From NCBI RefSeq assembly GCF_003131205.1, contig NZ_QFFY01000001.1, positions 62,001 to 126,000 on the forward strand: a DNA stretch of 64,000 nt, read 5' to 3'. The stretch comes from Occallatibacter savannae. GTDB lineage: Bacteria; Acidobacteriota; Terriglobia; Terriglobales; Acidobacteriaceae. This document shows, in pieces, positions 24,213 to 32,965 of this stretch. Under the pieces are notes generated by a model. It made no database searches and was not told the DNA's origin. It was given only the letters and a program-made list of their open reading frames with translations. Within the stretch, counting starts at the first letter, position 1, and every line of letters starts with the position of its first letter. Made by a program: the position numbers and the translations under genes.

Positions 24213-25835
24213 TCAGTGTGTGCCGCTCGGGGCCTTGAAGCCTTCGCGATGGTCGCGCAGAAGAAAGGCGAACGGAAGAATGATGGCGGCGAATACCGCG
24301 ATGACCATGAATGCATCGAGGTAGGCGAGCAGCCGGGCTTGCTGGGTGAGCAGCGCACTGAGCCATGCCTGGGCGTGTTGCTGGGCTGAGGGGCCGAGGC
24401 CGCGATCGCGAAAACTCGCGGTCAGATTGTTGAGCCACCGCTGGAGATTTCCGTCGGGAGAGGCGATCTGCGCGCCGAGTACTGATTGATGGAACTGCTG
24501 GCGGCGCGCGATCACTGTTGTCATCACGGAGATGCCGATGCTGCCGCCGAGATTGCGGGCGAGGTTGTAAAGAGCCGAGGCTTGATTCACCTTGTCGCGA
24601 GCGAGGAAAGAGTAGGCTGCGGTGCTGATGGGAACGAACATGAGTCCAAAGCCGAAGGCCTGGAAGACGCGCATCCATGCGGCCCAGGCGTAGGTCATCT
24701 CGAGATCGAAGGTGTGAGCCATGGTCCAGTTGGCTGCGACGGCAATGAGCCAGCCGGTGAGGATGAGGGTTCGCGCGCTGATGCGCTTGAGGAGACGCGC
24801 CGAGAAGATGGTGAGAATCGCGACGGTGGCTCCGCCCGGTGAGATGACCAAGCCGGCGTCGGTGGCGGTGTAGCCGAGGAGTTCCTGGAGATATTGCGGA
24901 ACGAGGACGGTGCTCGCGAAGAGGACGAAGCCGAGCCCGAAGACCAGCAGGGAACTGAGGCCGAAATTGCGGTTGGCGAGCAGGCGGAAATCGAGGACGG
25001 GCTGTTCGTGACGCAGTTCGTAGATGACGGCGGAGACGAGGCACACCGCCGCAATGATGATGCAGGCGGTGATGAGTTGCGAGCCGAACCAGTCATCTTC
25101 CTGTCCCTTGTCGAGGACGATTTGCAGGGCGCTGAGCCCGACGGCAAGCAGGCCGATGCCGATGTAGTCGATGTGGAGGTTTTGAAGCAGCTTCCAGCGC
25201 TGGGCAATGAGGGTCGGCGGATCGTGGACCAGCCGTGCGCTGAGCAGGAGCGACACGATGCCGACGGGGAGGTTGATGAAGAAGATCCAGCGCCAGTCGT
25301 AGTTGTCGGTGATCCAGCCGCCGAGCGTGGGGCCAATGGTGGGCGCGAGCACGACGGCGAGGCCGTAGATGGAGAAGACCTGAGCGCGCTTATGCGGCGG
25401 GAAGGCGTCAGTAAGGATGGCTTGCTCGCTGGGTGCGAGGCCGCCTCCGCCGAGACCCTGGAGTATGCGGAAGACGATCAGCATGGGGAGCGAAGGGGCG
25501 AGACCGCACAGGACGGAGCTTGCGGTAAAGATGGCGACGCAGGCCATGTAGAAGCGCTTGCGGCCTATGAAAGTAGAGAGCCAGCCGCTGAGGGGGAGGA
25601 TGACTCCGTTGGCAACGAGGTAGGAGGTCAGGACCCAGGTTGCTTCGTCCTGCGATGCGCCGAGGGATCCTGCGATGTGGGGCAGCGAGACGTTTGCGAT
25701 GCTGGTGTCGAGCAGTTCCATGAAGGTGGCGATGGAGACAGCGACGGCAAGCCATAAGGGGCTTTCGGGTTCGCGGCGAGGCTGAGGGGGAGCGGCAGGT
25801 CTGAGGCTTTCGAGGGCTACCGGATTTGCCGCCAA
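24213..25835 (-). CDS. DHA2-family (EmrB/QacA-type) drug exporter
   Basis: Inner-membrane proton-driven exporter of 540 residues with about fourteen hydrophobic segments. Family motifs: L-D-T-S-I-A-N-V-S-L-P in helix 1, W-V-L-T-S-Y-L in helix 2, G-R-K-R in the 2-3 loop, and G-L-A-V-V-L-A-P-T-I-G-P-T-L-G-G, the motif C of exporters. It is transcribed away from a TetR regulator with two operator palindromes between, the standard layout for drug-inducible efflux. No HlyD/EmrA partner is adjacent. Substrate unknown. Confidence 0.93.
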   Translation of the reverse strand: MAANPVALESLRPAAPPQPRREPESPLWLAVAVSIATFMELLDTSIANVSLPHIAGSLGASQDEATWVLTSYLVANGVILPLSGWLSTFIGRKRFYMACVAIFTASSVLCGLAPSLPMLIVFRILQGLGGGGLAPSEQAILTDAFPPHKRAQVFSIYGLAVVLAPTIGPTLGGWITDNYDWRWIFFINLPVGIVSLLLSARLVHDPPTLIAQRWKLLQNLHIDYIGIGLLAVGLSALQIVLDKGQEDDWFGSQLITACIIIAAVCLVSAVIYELRHEQPVLDFRLLANRNFGLSSLLVFGLGFVLFASTVLVPQYLQELLGYTATDAGLVISPGGATVAILTIFSARLLKRISARTLILTGWLIAVAANWTMAHTFDLEMTYAWAAWMRVFQAFGFGLMFVPISTAAYSFLARDKVNQASALYNLARNLGGSIGISVMTTVIARRQQFHQSVLGAQIASPDGNLQRWLNNLTASFRDRGLGPSAQQHAQAWLSALLTQQARLLAYLDAFMVIAVFAAIILPFAFLLRDHREGFKAPSGTH

Positions 25836-25858
25836 TGGAACCTCCGTTAACTGGAAAA

Positions 25859-25903
25859 GAGACCGATCAGTCTCATTGGACTGTCATGAGACCGATCGGT
25901 CGC
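25859..25903. promoter_or_regulatory. Twin TetR operators between the drug pump and its regulator
   Basis: Two 16-bp dyads with a shared GAGACCGATC core: GAGACCGATCAGTCTC (25859-25874, one mismatch) and GAGACCGATCGGTCGC (25888-25903, holding the perfect palindrome GACCGATCGGTC). Their centres are 29 bp apart. They lie upstream of both divergent genes. Confidence 0.85.
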
Positions 25904-25913
25904 AAAAGTTCGC

Positions 25914-25919
25914 TATAAT
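25914..25919 (+). promoter_or_regulatory. Candidate -10 box of the TetR gene
   Basis: Consensus TATAAT 23 bp before the ATG and 10 bp after the second operator. A repressor on that operator would cover the likely -35 position. No consensus -35 is seen. Confidence 0.6.
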
Positions 25920-25941
25920 TCTCAAGAGCGGAGAAATCGAA

Positions 25942-26535
25942 ATGCGCAAGGGCGAACGGACCCGTCAGCACGTAATTGCGACGGCGGCGAAGGTCCTGAA
26001 CCGGCACGGCTATGCGGGTTCAGGAATTGCGGAGTTGATGGAAGCGACCGGGCTGGCGAAGGGCGGGATTTACCGCCATTTCGAGAGCAAGGAGGAACTG
26101 GCTGTCGAGGCGTTTCGTTATGCGTTCGCTGAGGTTCTCAAGCTGCGCTTCGGCCATCTGGATGAGGTGCCCAACGCGGCGGACAAGCTGCGGAAGTATG
26201 TCGAGGGGTACGCGTCGATTGAGTCGCCAATACCCGGCGGATGTCCGATTCTGAATACCGGGATCGAGAACGACGATGGGAATCCGGCGCTTTTGAAGTG
26301 CGCGCAGGAGGGGTTCGATACCGTGGTTCGCAGACTGACGAAGATCATCCGGGAGGGGCAGGAGCGCAGGGAGATTCGTGCCGAGATCGTGCCCGGAGAA
26401 CTGGCGCTGTTTCTTTACTCCTCACTTGAAGGCGGGATCTTTGCGACCCGTCTGCAGGGGACGCGACAGCGGCTGAAGACGGTGGCCAAGTTTCTTTGCG
26501 AGTACCTGGAAAAGGAAGTATGCACGATGAACTGA
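25942..26535 (+). CDS. TetR-family repressor of the DHA2 pump
   Basis: DNA-binding regulator of 197 residues. The N-terminal helix-turn-helix (about 6-52) carries T-A-A-K-V-L-N-R-H-G-Y and G-L-A-K-G-G-I-Y-R-H-F-E-S-K-E-E-L, nearly textbook for the family. The C-terminal ligand domain has G-G-C-P-I-L-N-T, a Cys-containing loop common in one TetR/AcrR clade. ATG 25942 with GGAG upstream is preferred over an earlier in-frame ATG that overlaps the operators. It probably represses itself and the divergent pump. A strong hairpin follows. Confidence 0.93.
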   Translation: MRKGERTRQHVIATAAKVLNRHGYAGSGIAELMEATGLAKGGIYRHFESKEELAVEAFRYAFAEVLKLRFGHLDEVPNAADKLRKYVEGYASIESPIPGGCPILNTGIENDDGNPALLKCAQEGFDTVVRRLTKIIREGQERREIRAEIVPGELALFLYSSLEGGIFATRLQGTRQRLKTVAKFLCEYLEKEVCTMN

Positions 26536-26572
26536 AAGCCTCGCTTTTCACTGAAGTATCGGCAGAAGCGAA

Positions 26573-26601
26573 AAAGGCCGAATCGGTGAGATTCGGCCTT
26601 T
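26573..26601. terminator. Bidirectional terminator
   Basis: A 12-bp stem AAAGGCCGAATC/GATTCGGCCTTT with a five-base loop between the converging TetR gene and the secreted-protein gene. T-rich sequence follows on the plus strand and A-rich sequence precedes the stem. Confidence 0.9.
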
Positions 26602-26629
26602 GTCATTTGTCAGAGAACCAGAATGAAGA

Positions 26630-27190
26630 TTATTGGCCGTCGCAGCTGACCTTGTTATTCCAGTCGACGAACGAGCCCTGAGGGTTGTCACGCCAGGCCC
26701 ACACGTGCAGCTCGAAGAAGGGTGGAAGGTTGTAGCGGTTCGGGCTGGTAACGAGCAGGAACGTCTGGCCTTCGAGAACGGGCGCGGCAGGATGGCTCTT
26801 GAGCCAGGTGGCGGCATCAACGATGAATTCGACGCCGACAAGGCGAAGTTCTCCGTTGCGCGGTTCGTAGATCAGGGCCTCGGGATGCGATGCGTCGATC
26901 TCGCCGTCGCCGACGAGCGGACCATTGACGTAGTGGATGCCCATGGCGCCGTGATCCGGTCCGCTGACACACCCGAGGAACGGACCATAGCCGGCCGCAG
27001 TAGCGTTATTCACGTCAATGAATTGCTTAGTGGCATCTCGGACGGCTTGCACGAGCGCCGGCGGGGATGCGTGATGGGCGTGCTCGTCTTCTTCGGCAGC
27101 GACGCTGGTTGATGGTCCAAGAGCGAGGAAGAGCGCCATGGAAACGAGCGGCAGATATCCGAGCGCGCGGGGAATGAACTTGCGGGTCAT
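26630..27190 (-). CDS. Secreted protein of unknown function
   Basis: A 186-residue protein with a signal peptide ending near V-A-A (residues 30-32) and a His/Glu-rich mature start (E-E-D-E-H-A-H-H-A). The body contains A-A-G-Y-G-P-F-L-G-C, M-G-I-H-Y-V-N-G and H-V-W-A-W-R-D-N-P, with two Cys that could form a disulfide. I have seen this pattern in uncharacterised soil-bacterial proteins but cannot name a family. It lies 42 bp after the DUF4242 gene on the same strand, so the two may be cotranscribed. Confidence 0.8.
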   Translation of the reverse strand: MTRKFIPRALGYLPLVSMALFLALGPSTSVAAEEDEHAHHASPPALVQAVRDATKQFIDVNNATAAGYGPFLGCVSGPDHGAMGIHYVNGPLVGDGEIDASHPEALIYEPRNGELRLVGVEFIVDAATWLKSHPAAPVLEGQTFLLVTSPNRYNLPPFFELHVWAWRDNPQGSFVDWNNKVSCDGQ

Positions 27191-27232
27191 AGTACTTCTC
27201 CTTGTTGGTTTTGGAATCGGGTGCGGCGTGAA

Positions 27233-27508
27233 TCAGAGCTCGGCGGTCGTGGGGTCGATTACGCTGCGAACGGCCGAGATGCGGTTAACGGGGAAGCCGC
27301 CGAGTTCGCCATGCTGGCGGATGAGCGCATCAGTAGGCGAGCGGTAGATGCAATAGATCTTGTCGCCTGTCACGTAGCTTTGAATCCACTGAATCTCGTA
27401 GCCAAGTCTGGCGAGCACCCTGCATGACGCCTGAGAGATGTCGCGGAGCTGATCGCCGGTAAGGTCACCGGCGCCGGGAATGTCCCGTTCGATTACTAAC
27501 TTCGGCAT
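27233..27508 (-). CDS. DUF4242-family small protein
   Basis: A 91-residue protein matching DUF4242: V-I-E-R-D-I-P-G-A-G at the start, then W-I-Q-S-Y-V-T-G-D-K-I-Y-C-I-Y and G-G-F-P-V-N-R-I-S near the end. At least one family member has been described as nickel-binding; the general function is unclear. CAGGAG lies eight bases before ATG 27508; the longer upstream opening lacks support. It is probably cotranscribed with the secreted-protein gene downstream. Confidence 0.85.
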   Translation of the reverse strand: MPKLVIERDIPGAGDLTGDQLRDISQASCRVLARLGYEIQWIQSYVTGDKIYCIYRSPTDALIRQHGELGGFPVNRISAVRSVIDPTTAEL

Positions 27509-27701
27509 GGGCTGCTCCTGTTTCTGTGGAATCAGGGGGGCGAGTACAAGCGAAACCGAGGAGATGGTTCCACGCAGACGGCGCAGGGTCAATGGAGCCT
27601 GTCTGGATTGATCCTGTATTCGTTCTGTACCGCGAAAACGCTGAAATGAAGGGAATTGGTGCTTTCTGTATCAGGAGGAGGTTACAATTCTGAGCACTCG
27701 G

Positions 27702-29621
27702 GTGGGGGTCGGCATGGCAGTCACGGGTCTCATCATTCCAGAAAAACCCATTCGGCTAGGGGACTGCGAGCTGAATGCCGCGGCTTTCGAGGTTCGGCGA
27801 GGAAAGCGAACGAGCAAGCTCGAGCGGATTCCACTTCAGATACTGCTGATACTGATCGAGGAGCGGGGGAAGCTTGTCAGCCGCGAGGTGATTGCCGAGC
27901 GAGTCTGGGGCAAGGACGTGTTTGTCGATGTCGATAACGGCATCAACACCGCCATTCGGAAGATCCGGCAGGTTCTGAACGATGATACCCAGCAGCCCCG
28001 ATTCATCGAGACGATATCCGGAATGGGGTACCGGTTTATCGGGCCGGTAGACGAACCGGAGGAGGACGTGTCGGCTGTGGATGCCAAGGAGATCCCAGCA
28101 TCCGTCGCCGAAGTTGTAGACGAGCCCGACCCGCAGGTAAAGCACCGATGGGGGCGGATTGCTGGAGTGGCAGCCGCTCTCATGCTGGTTTCGGGGATCG
28201 CGACGGTCGTTTGGTTGAAATACTGGAGACCGCAGGTCCATGAGATCCATTCGATCGCTGTGCTGCCGTTGCAGAATCTCTCGGGTGACTCATCACAGGA
28301 GTTTCTTGCCGATGGCATGACGGAGGAGCTCATCACCGAGCTCTCGCGGATCGAGCCATTACGCGTCATTTCGCATACCTCCGTTATGGACTACAAGGGG
28401 ACTAAAAAGCATCTGCCGGAGATAGCGCGTGAATTGAACGTAGACGCGATTCTTGAAGGTTCTGTGATCCGGGAGAAGGAGGACGTCCGCGTCACGGTGC
28501 AGTTGTTGGATGGCCCTGCGGACCGACACCTGTGGAGCGAGGCTTATGAGCGTCCGCTGAATGGCGTACTCAACCTGCAGCGCGATGTCGCGAAGGCGGT
28601 TGCGAACGAGATCCGCGTGAAGCTGACGCCGGTTCAGCAGGCGCGGCTGAAAGCTGTTCAGGACCTGAATCCGCAGGCGTACGAGAACTATGTGCACGGC
28701 AGATATCTGTTATCGACGCAGTTCACGATGCGCGCTCCGCTCATGCAGGCGAAGTCGCACTTTGAGAATGCGATCCAAGCCGATCCAAGGTTTGCAGAGG
28801 CCTATTCAGGTCTGGCGGACGCGCACCTTTACCTCGCACTGGGACGTTATGAGGTTCCGGAGACGGCGTTTCGGCTAGCGCATGAAGCTCTAAACAAAGC
28901 GACCGAGCTTGACGACACCGTTGGAGAGATTCACGACACGCTTGGGATTATTCTGTGGCGGCACGATTGGGACTTTGCGGGGGCCGAGAAAGCTTTCGAT
29001 CGCTCGATCGCGATGGCGCCAAGTTACTCGTGCGCACATGAAGATCGCGCTGGGTATCTGGCCTTCCTGGGCAAGAGAAGTGAAGCACTTGCCGAACTCG
29101 CGAAAGTAAACGGGCTGGATCTGGGGCCGGGAGCTCAGATGACGGCCGCCGCTGTGTTTTATCAACTGAGAGATTATCCAAGGCTGATCGAGGTCTCCAA
29201 GGAAGGGGTCGCCACAAATCCGAATGAGGCCCTGGAGCACCTGGATCTTGGAATTGGGTATGAGGGAATCGGCAAACATGCCGAGGCTATCGCTGAAATC
29301 AAGAAAGCGGATGAGCTTTCAAAGGGAGATCAAGACAATGCCTCTTTCCTCCTCTACTCGCTGATCCGATCCGGAGACCGGCTGGGAGCGATGAAGATCC
29401 TGCAGGAGTGGGAGAAGAAGGAATCGGTCAATTCTTACCTGATGGCGACCATGTACTCGAGCATCGGGTTGAAGGACAAGGCGTTCAAGTTGATGAACAG
29501 GGCGGCTGAAGAACGGTCCCTGGAACTTGCGTGGCACATTAAGGCCGATCCGCGAATAGATGGGTTGCGAAGCGATGCGAGGTTCCTGGCGATTACTCGC
29601 CAGATGGGATTGCCGCAGTAA
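27702..29621 (+). CDS. Winged-helix / transmembrane / TPR regulator (CadC-like layout)
   Basis: Membrane-anchored regulator of 639 residues. Order: OmpR/PhoB-type winged helix (about 17-115; L-L-I-L-I-E-E-R-G-K-L-V-S-R and Y-R-F-I-G), linker, one TM helix (about 152-175), a TolB/adenylate-cyclase-associated domain (about 183-310; I-A-V-L-P-L-Q-N-L-S-G-D), then TPR units to the end. Cytosolic DNA binding with outside sensing is the expected arrangement. GTG 27702 and ATG 27714 are both possible; the strong AGGAGGAGG (27673-27681) is 20 or more bases from either but well placed for a CTG at 27690. The target is unknown. Confidence 0.88.
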   Translation: MGVGMAVTGLIIPEKPIRLGDCELNAAAFEVRRGKRTSKLERIPLQILLILIEERGKLVSREVIAERVWGKDVFVDVDNGINTAIRKIRQVLNDDTQQPRFIETISGMGYRFIGPVDEPEEDVSAVDAKEIPASVAEVVDEPDPQVKHRWGRIAGVAAALMLVSGIATVVWLKYWRPQVHEIHSIAVLPLQNLSGDSSQEFLADGMTEELITELSRIEPLRVISHTSVMDYKGTKKHLPEIARELNVDAILEGSVIREKEDVRVTVQLLDGPADRHLWSEAYERPLNGVLNLQRDVAKAVANEIRVKLTPVQQARLKAVQDLNPQAYENYVHGRYLLSTQFTMRAPLMQAKSHFENAIQADPRFAEAYSGLADAHLYLALGRYEVPETAFRLAHEALNKATELDDTVGEIHDTLGIILWRHDWDFAGAEKAFDRSIAMAPSYSCAHEDRAGYLAFLGKRSEALAELAKVNGLDLGPGAQMTAAAVFYQLRDYPRLIEVSKEGVATNPNEALEHLDLGIGYEGIGKHAEAIAEIKKADELSKGDQDNASFLLYSLIRSGDRLGAMKILQEWEKKESVNSYLMATMYSSIGLKDKAFKLMNRAAEERSLELAWHIKADPRIDGLRSDARFLAITRQMGLPQ

Positions 29622-29727
29622 GGCCGGGGGTCGCGACTCGGATCGGATCCGCTCCATCGCCGATCCGCTCGTTTTGTAAATCGAATCCCGGCCTCTGGGC
29701 ACTGGAGAGGCAAACGTTGCCGATGGG

Positions 29728-31536
29728 CTAATTGGGCGAAGGGCGCTCGATGCTATCAATCACTACGACCTGTACAGGCCCTTTCGTCGGTATTAGCTTC
29801 AGCCCGAGCTGCTCCTCCAGCGCAGTGAACAGAGACGGGTTGCCAGCCTGCGATGAGGATGCGTCCGGAGTTTGATCCTGGGTCCACTTCAGCGTGAAGT
29901 CATAGGAATCGGTGAGTCCCGTCTTATCCAAAATCGGGCGTCCGCCAGTCTCCGGCTCCGACTGCAACATCTGAATAAGATCCTGAATTGTGCTTCCCGT
30001 ACTTTTCAGTTCCTGACTTTGTCCGTTTGAGAGTCGAGTCGCTCCATTCCGTGGAAGTGACGGATCGGAACGAGTCAAGGTTGGACCACGCTTTGCGGCA
30101 ACGAGCGCAAGTTCAGCGAGCTGTCTGGTCTCAAAATGGGCCTTCAGTTTGAATCGCTCGGCGAGTAGAGACTGCTCCATGAGGTTGATCTGCCGGTCGC
30201 GTTCCCTGTCAGGCATCTGCTGCATCGCTTTGCTGAGTGGCGCGCTGATTTTCGCGTGAACTTCATAGATCTGATTGTCCAGCCAGGCCGGTCCTCCGAT
30301 GATCTCGCTCTTGTCGAATCCCTGGACGTTATACGCAATTGAAATCAAAACTCTCGTATTCGCGAACAGCCGCACCTCATCAGGAGCCAGCGGCGGCGGA
30401 CCACCCGGCATTGGAGGCGGTGCTCCTTCCAGCGGCTTGATTGTTGCTACCTCAAACGAAGGCAGCGGCCCATTCGCATGAAGAACCTGAGTGCTCAGAG
30501 GAATCAGCCGCATAACGCCAAATGCTACCGGTGCGGCAGTGACAACAAAGCAGAACATGCCGAGTGCGATTTTTCGGCCCATGCTCAACCTTTCAGGTAT
30601 CAGCACCATGATGGATCGGACGCGCTTACTCAGATCCGATCCTGTAATCCCTGAAACGAAAGCCAATTGGATCTCGGCGCAATAGCGGCTGACCTTCAAG
30701 AGGCTGTCCGCATAGACGTCGGCCGGGCTCCCAGACTGCAGAACCGCTTCGTCGCAGGCACGCTCGCGCTCTTCAATCATTTTGCGTTCGATCCACCATA
30801 CGAACGGGTGGAACCAGAAGATCGCTTCGACAAGCAGGTGAATCGCGGCTACGAGGTTGTCTTGCCGACGCACATGCGCAACTTCATGCGCCAGGATGGC
30901 TTCGAGGTGCTCGTCATCGAGACGGTCAGAAAGCTGTGCGGGCCACAGCAGGGCAGGACGAAAGATGCCGATGACTCCCGGCTCCGTCAGATCCTTGGAA
31001 GTGAACACTCGGATTCGTGTTCGCGAGTTAGTGCTGCTCTCGATCCGCCGCAGGATCACGGATTCGCGCGACTCGTTGGCGGGAACAGACCTTTGCAGCA
31101 TCTTGGAGACCTGGCGCCAACGCGCATACCAGATCAGCAGAACCGTCGCGGCGCCCAAAGCCCAGATAAGCATCAGAACCGCAGGCAACCATCCCTCCAT
31201 GCGCTGCAGGATGCTCTGCGTATTCACATGCTGCGCAACGAAGGGCGCGGGGAATGGTTGATCGATGGTGCGCACAGCTGAGATTAACGCGGGCTGCAAC
31301 AGCGGTACAGCGTGTTTGGAGACCGGGATGAGGCTACCGATCGCGATCAGCGCGGAAAAGGGAATGAGGAACTTCGCCGAAGCCGCGAGCCAGAGTGCGT
31401 AACGGATTTGAGCACGGTTGTTCGCGAAGAAGAGCGTCAATATGCCGATCGCAGCAACAAACACAGTTGACTGCCAGAGATGATTTGCGATTGGCGTTCC
31501 TGCGTCGCGGAGAATGGAAACAAGGTTCGATGTCAT
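29728..31536 (-). CDS. BlaR1/M56 sensor protease fused to a TIGR03435-type domain
   Basis: Membrane protein of 602 residues. The N-terminal part has about four helices and the M56 zinc-protease site H217-E-V-A-H221, as in BlaR1/MecR1, whose activation destroys BlaI. The C-terminal half (about 362-600) is not a penicillin-binding sensor but matches the TIGR03435 soil-protein pattern: P-S-F-E-V-A-T-I-K-P at its start and V-V-V-I-D-S-I-E-R-P at its end. The ligand is unknown. The gene overlaps blaI by four bases and is cotranscribed with it. Antisense openings on the plus strand are shadows. Confidence 0.9.
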   Translation of the reverse strand: MTSNLVSILRDAGTPIANHLWQSTVFVAAIGILTLFFANNRAQIRYALWLAASAKFLIPFSALIAIGSLIPVSKHAVPLLQPALISAVRTIDQPFPAPFVAQHVNTQSILQRMEGWLPAVLMLIWALGAATVLLIWYARWRQVSKMLQRSVPANESRESVILRRIESSTNSRTRIRVFTSKDLTEPGVIGIFRPALLWPAQLSDRLDDEHLEAILAHEVAHVRRQDNLVAAIHLLVEAIFWFHPFVWWIERKMIEERERACDEAVLQSGSPADVYADSLLKVSRYCAEIQLAFVSGITGSDLSKRVRSIMVLIPERLSMGRKIALGMFCFVVTAAPVAFGVMRLIPLSTQVLHANGPLPSFEVATIKPLEGAPPPMPGGPPPLAPDEVRLFANTRVLISIAYNVQGFDKSEIIGGPAWLDNQIYEVHAKISAPLSKAMQQMPDRERDRQINLMEQSLLAERFKLKAHFETRQLAELALVAAKRGPTLTRSDPSLPRNGATRLSNGQSQELKSTGSTIQDLIQMLQSEPETGGRPILDKTGLTDSYDFTLKWTQDQTPDASSSQAGNPSLFTALEEQLGLKLIPTKGPVQVVVIDSIERPSPN

Positions 31537-31919
31537 CGGCCCTCGTCTCCTTCTTTGATCTGCCTCAAGGTTTTCTCGGCGAACTCCACATCTTCGAGCG
31601 TGAGTTTTCTGGCTCCGATGAGGTGCGCGATTACAGGTCGTGATTGCCCTCCGAAGATGGACAGGAGGTCTCCAATCAGTGTGCGCTCTACGGATTCTCG
31701 CGTGACTGTTGCCGCGAAGACGTGGAAATTCCCGACCTTTCGAACGCGGCGAAGGATCTTCTTCTCCTCCATGCGGTAGACCATCTTTTGGATGGTGGTG
31801 TAGCCCGGTCGCTTTTTCACGGGGAAGGCTTCCTGCATTTCTCGGATCGAGGCTTCTCCCCTGGTCCAGACCGTATCCATGATCTGAATTTCAAACTTCG
31901 TCAATCGAACTCCGGGCAT
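31533..31919 (-). CDS. BlaI/MecI-family repressor
   Basis: Winged-helix repressor of 128 residues: L-T-K-F-E-I-Q-I-M-D-T-V-W at the start, G-Y-T-T-I-Q-K-M-V-Y-R-M in the recognition region. AGGAG lies seven bases before ATG 31919; an upstream ATG in frame is less likely. The cleavage site used by M56 partners (usually N-F near residue 100) is not obvious, though G-N-F occurs near the middle of the protein. It is predicted to repress its own operon through the dyad just upstream, with release by the downstream sensor protease. Confidence 0.92.
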   Translation of the reverse strand: MPGVRLTKFEIQIMDTVWTRGEASIREMQEAFPVKKRPGYTTIQKMVYRMEEKKILRRVRKVGNFHVFAATVTRESVERTLIGDLLSIFGGQSRPVIAHLIGARKLTLEDVEFAEKTLRQIKEGDEGR

Positions 31920-31943
31920 CAGTAAGACTCCTGTCGTTCTATT

Positions 31944-31959
31944 TACGACAAGTGTCATA
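31944..31959. promoter_or_regulatory. BlaI-type operator dyad
   Basis: TACGACAAGTGTCATA contains the inverted repeat GACA-AG-TGTC with matching outer TA. It lies 25 bp before the blaI start and resembles the TACA-N2-TGTA layout of known BlaI/MecI boxes. Confidence 0.7.
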
Positions 31960-32145
31960 GATGCAGTCAAGAGGAATTTTCCACTGTTGTGGCGGCGCGG
32001 CCGCTGCGGGCGGCGGCTGAAAAGGGAACCGTTGGTCGCCGAGGGTGAGTGCGGCCAGGCCGGTGAGTCGTTCCTTTAAGAGCCGATCTGACCAGTCGCT
32101 AAACCGCTGATTCCGCAATTCATACTCGTGCTTGCTGGATTGAAT

Positions 32146-32204
32146 TTGACTATTCAGTCAAACTGATCTACTTTACTAACCAGTTAGTTAAACTGAATGG
32201 TCAA
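32146..32204. promoter_or_regulatory. TetR autoregulatory region with overlapping promoter
   Basis: The dyad TTGACTATTCAGTCAA (32146-32161) includes a -35-like TTGACT; TACTTT (32168-32173) sits 16 bp on as -10. A second half-site block, CTGAATGGTCAA (32193-32204), inverted relative to the first, ends two bases before the ATG. Bound repressor would block the promoter of its own operon. Confidence 0.75.
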
Positions 32205-32206
32205 AA

Positions 32207-32965
32207 ATGGAAATTGAAGCACAGACGGGGCTGGCTGGCGGGAGCGACAGGTCGGCGGAGACGCGTGGAAAGATTCTGGACGCGGCGGTGCAGGAGTTCA
32301 GCGCCAACGGTTTGGCCGGGGCGCGGATGGATCAGATCGCCTCCGTTGCCGGGGTGAACAAGGCGCTGCTCTATTACCACTTCGACAGCAAAGAGAACTT
32401 ATACAGCGCGGCGCTGGAGATGATTTCGACAAAGACGCGCGACGCGACCATGGCGACGTTTTTGCGCGACGCATCGCCGGGCGAGCGCGTGTTGCGGTCG
32501 GCACTGGGCCACTTCGATCGCATCCTGGCGCAGACGGAGTTTCAAAGCCTGATGCAGCAGGAGATGATGCGCCTGCACAAGGGCGAGAGTGGCGCGATGG
32601 ATCTGCTGATCAAGCGCGTATTCGCTCCCATGCTGGCGATGTATCAGTCGATGGTGCGCGAGGGTATCGCGTCGGGCGAGTTGATCGACACGGACTGGCT
32701 GCAGATTCATCTCGCGTCGCTGGGAACGAATGTCTTCTATTTCATGAGCTCGCAGCTCTGGCGTGAGCTGTTGCCGTACGATCCGTTTTCTCCTGAGGTG
32801 CTGGCGGAGCGGCGCAAGACGGTGGTGCACTTTCTGGGGCTTGCGATCTTTCGAGATCGCGAGCGCGGGGCTGAACTGGCGGAGAAGGTGCTGGCGGATA
32901 CGCCAATGCCGGAGATCCGAGTCGATAAGTCTCCTTTTGGGGTGAAGCATGAACGCAAGAAATAG
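32207..32965 (+). CDS. TetR/AcrR regulator of the ABC exporter operon
   Basis: A 252-residue regulator. The helix-turn-helix (about 22-68) shows I-L-D-A-A-V-Q-E-F-S-A-N-G and V-N-K-A-L-L-Y-Y-H-F-D-S-K-E-N-L. It opens a four-gene operon: the adaptor gene overlaps its 3-prime end by 17 bases. The dyads at the promoter suggest autoregulation. The C-terminal ligand-binding domain is longer than average for the family. Confidence 0.93.
   Translation: MEIEAQTGLAGGSDRSAETRGKILDAAVQEFSANGLAGARMDQIASVAGVNKALLYYHFDSKENLYSAALEMISTKTRDATMATFLRDASPGERVLRSALGHFDRILAQTEFQSLMQQEMMRLHKGESGAMDLLIKRVFAPMLAMYQSMVREGIASGELIDTDWLQIHLASLGTNVFYFMSSQLWRELLPYDPFSPEVLAERRKTVVHFLGLAIFRDRERGAELAEKVLADTPMPEIRVDKSPFGVKHERKK

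Noticed and set aside
23836..25044. 402-codon minus-strand frame near the DHA2 gene
   Set aside because: Overlaps the DHA2 coding frame on the same strand in another frame; Arg/Pro/Ser-rich shadow.
29638..29680. Terminator between the TPR regulator and the BlaR1-like gene
   Set aside because: The CGGATCGG/CCGATCCG arms have a long loop and no T tract; too weak to call.
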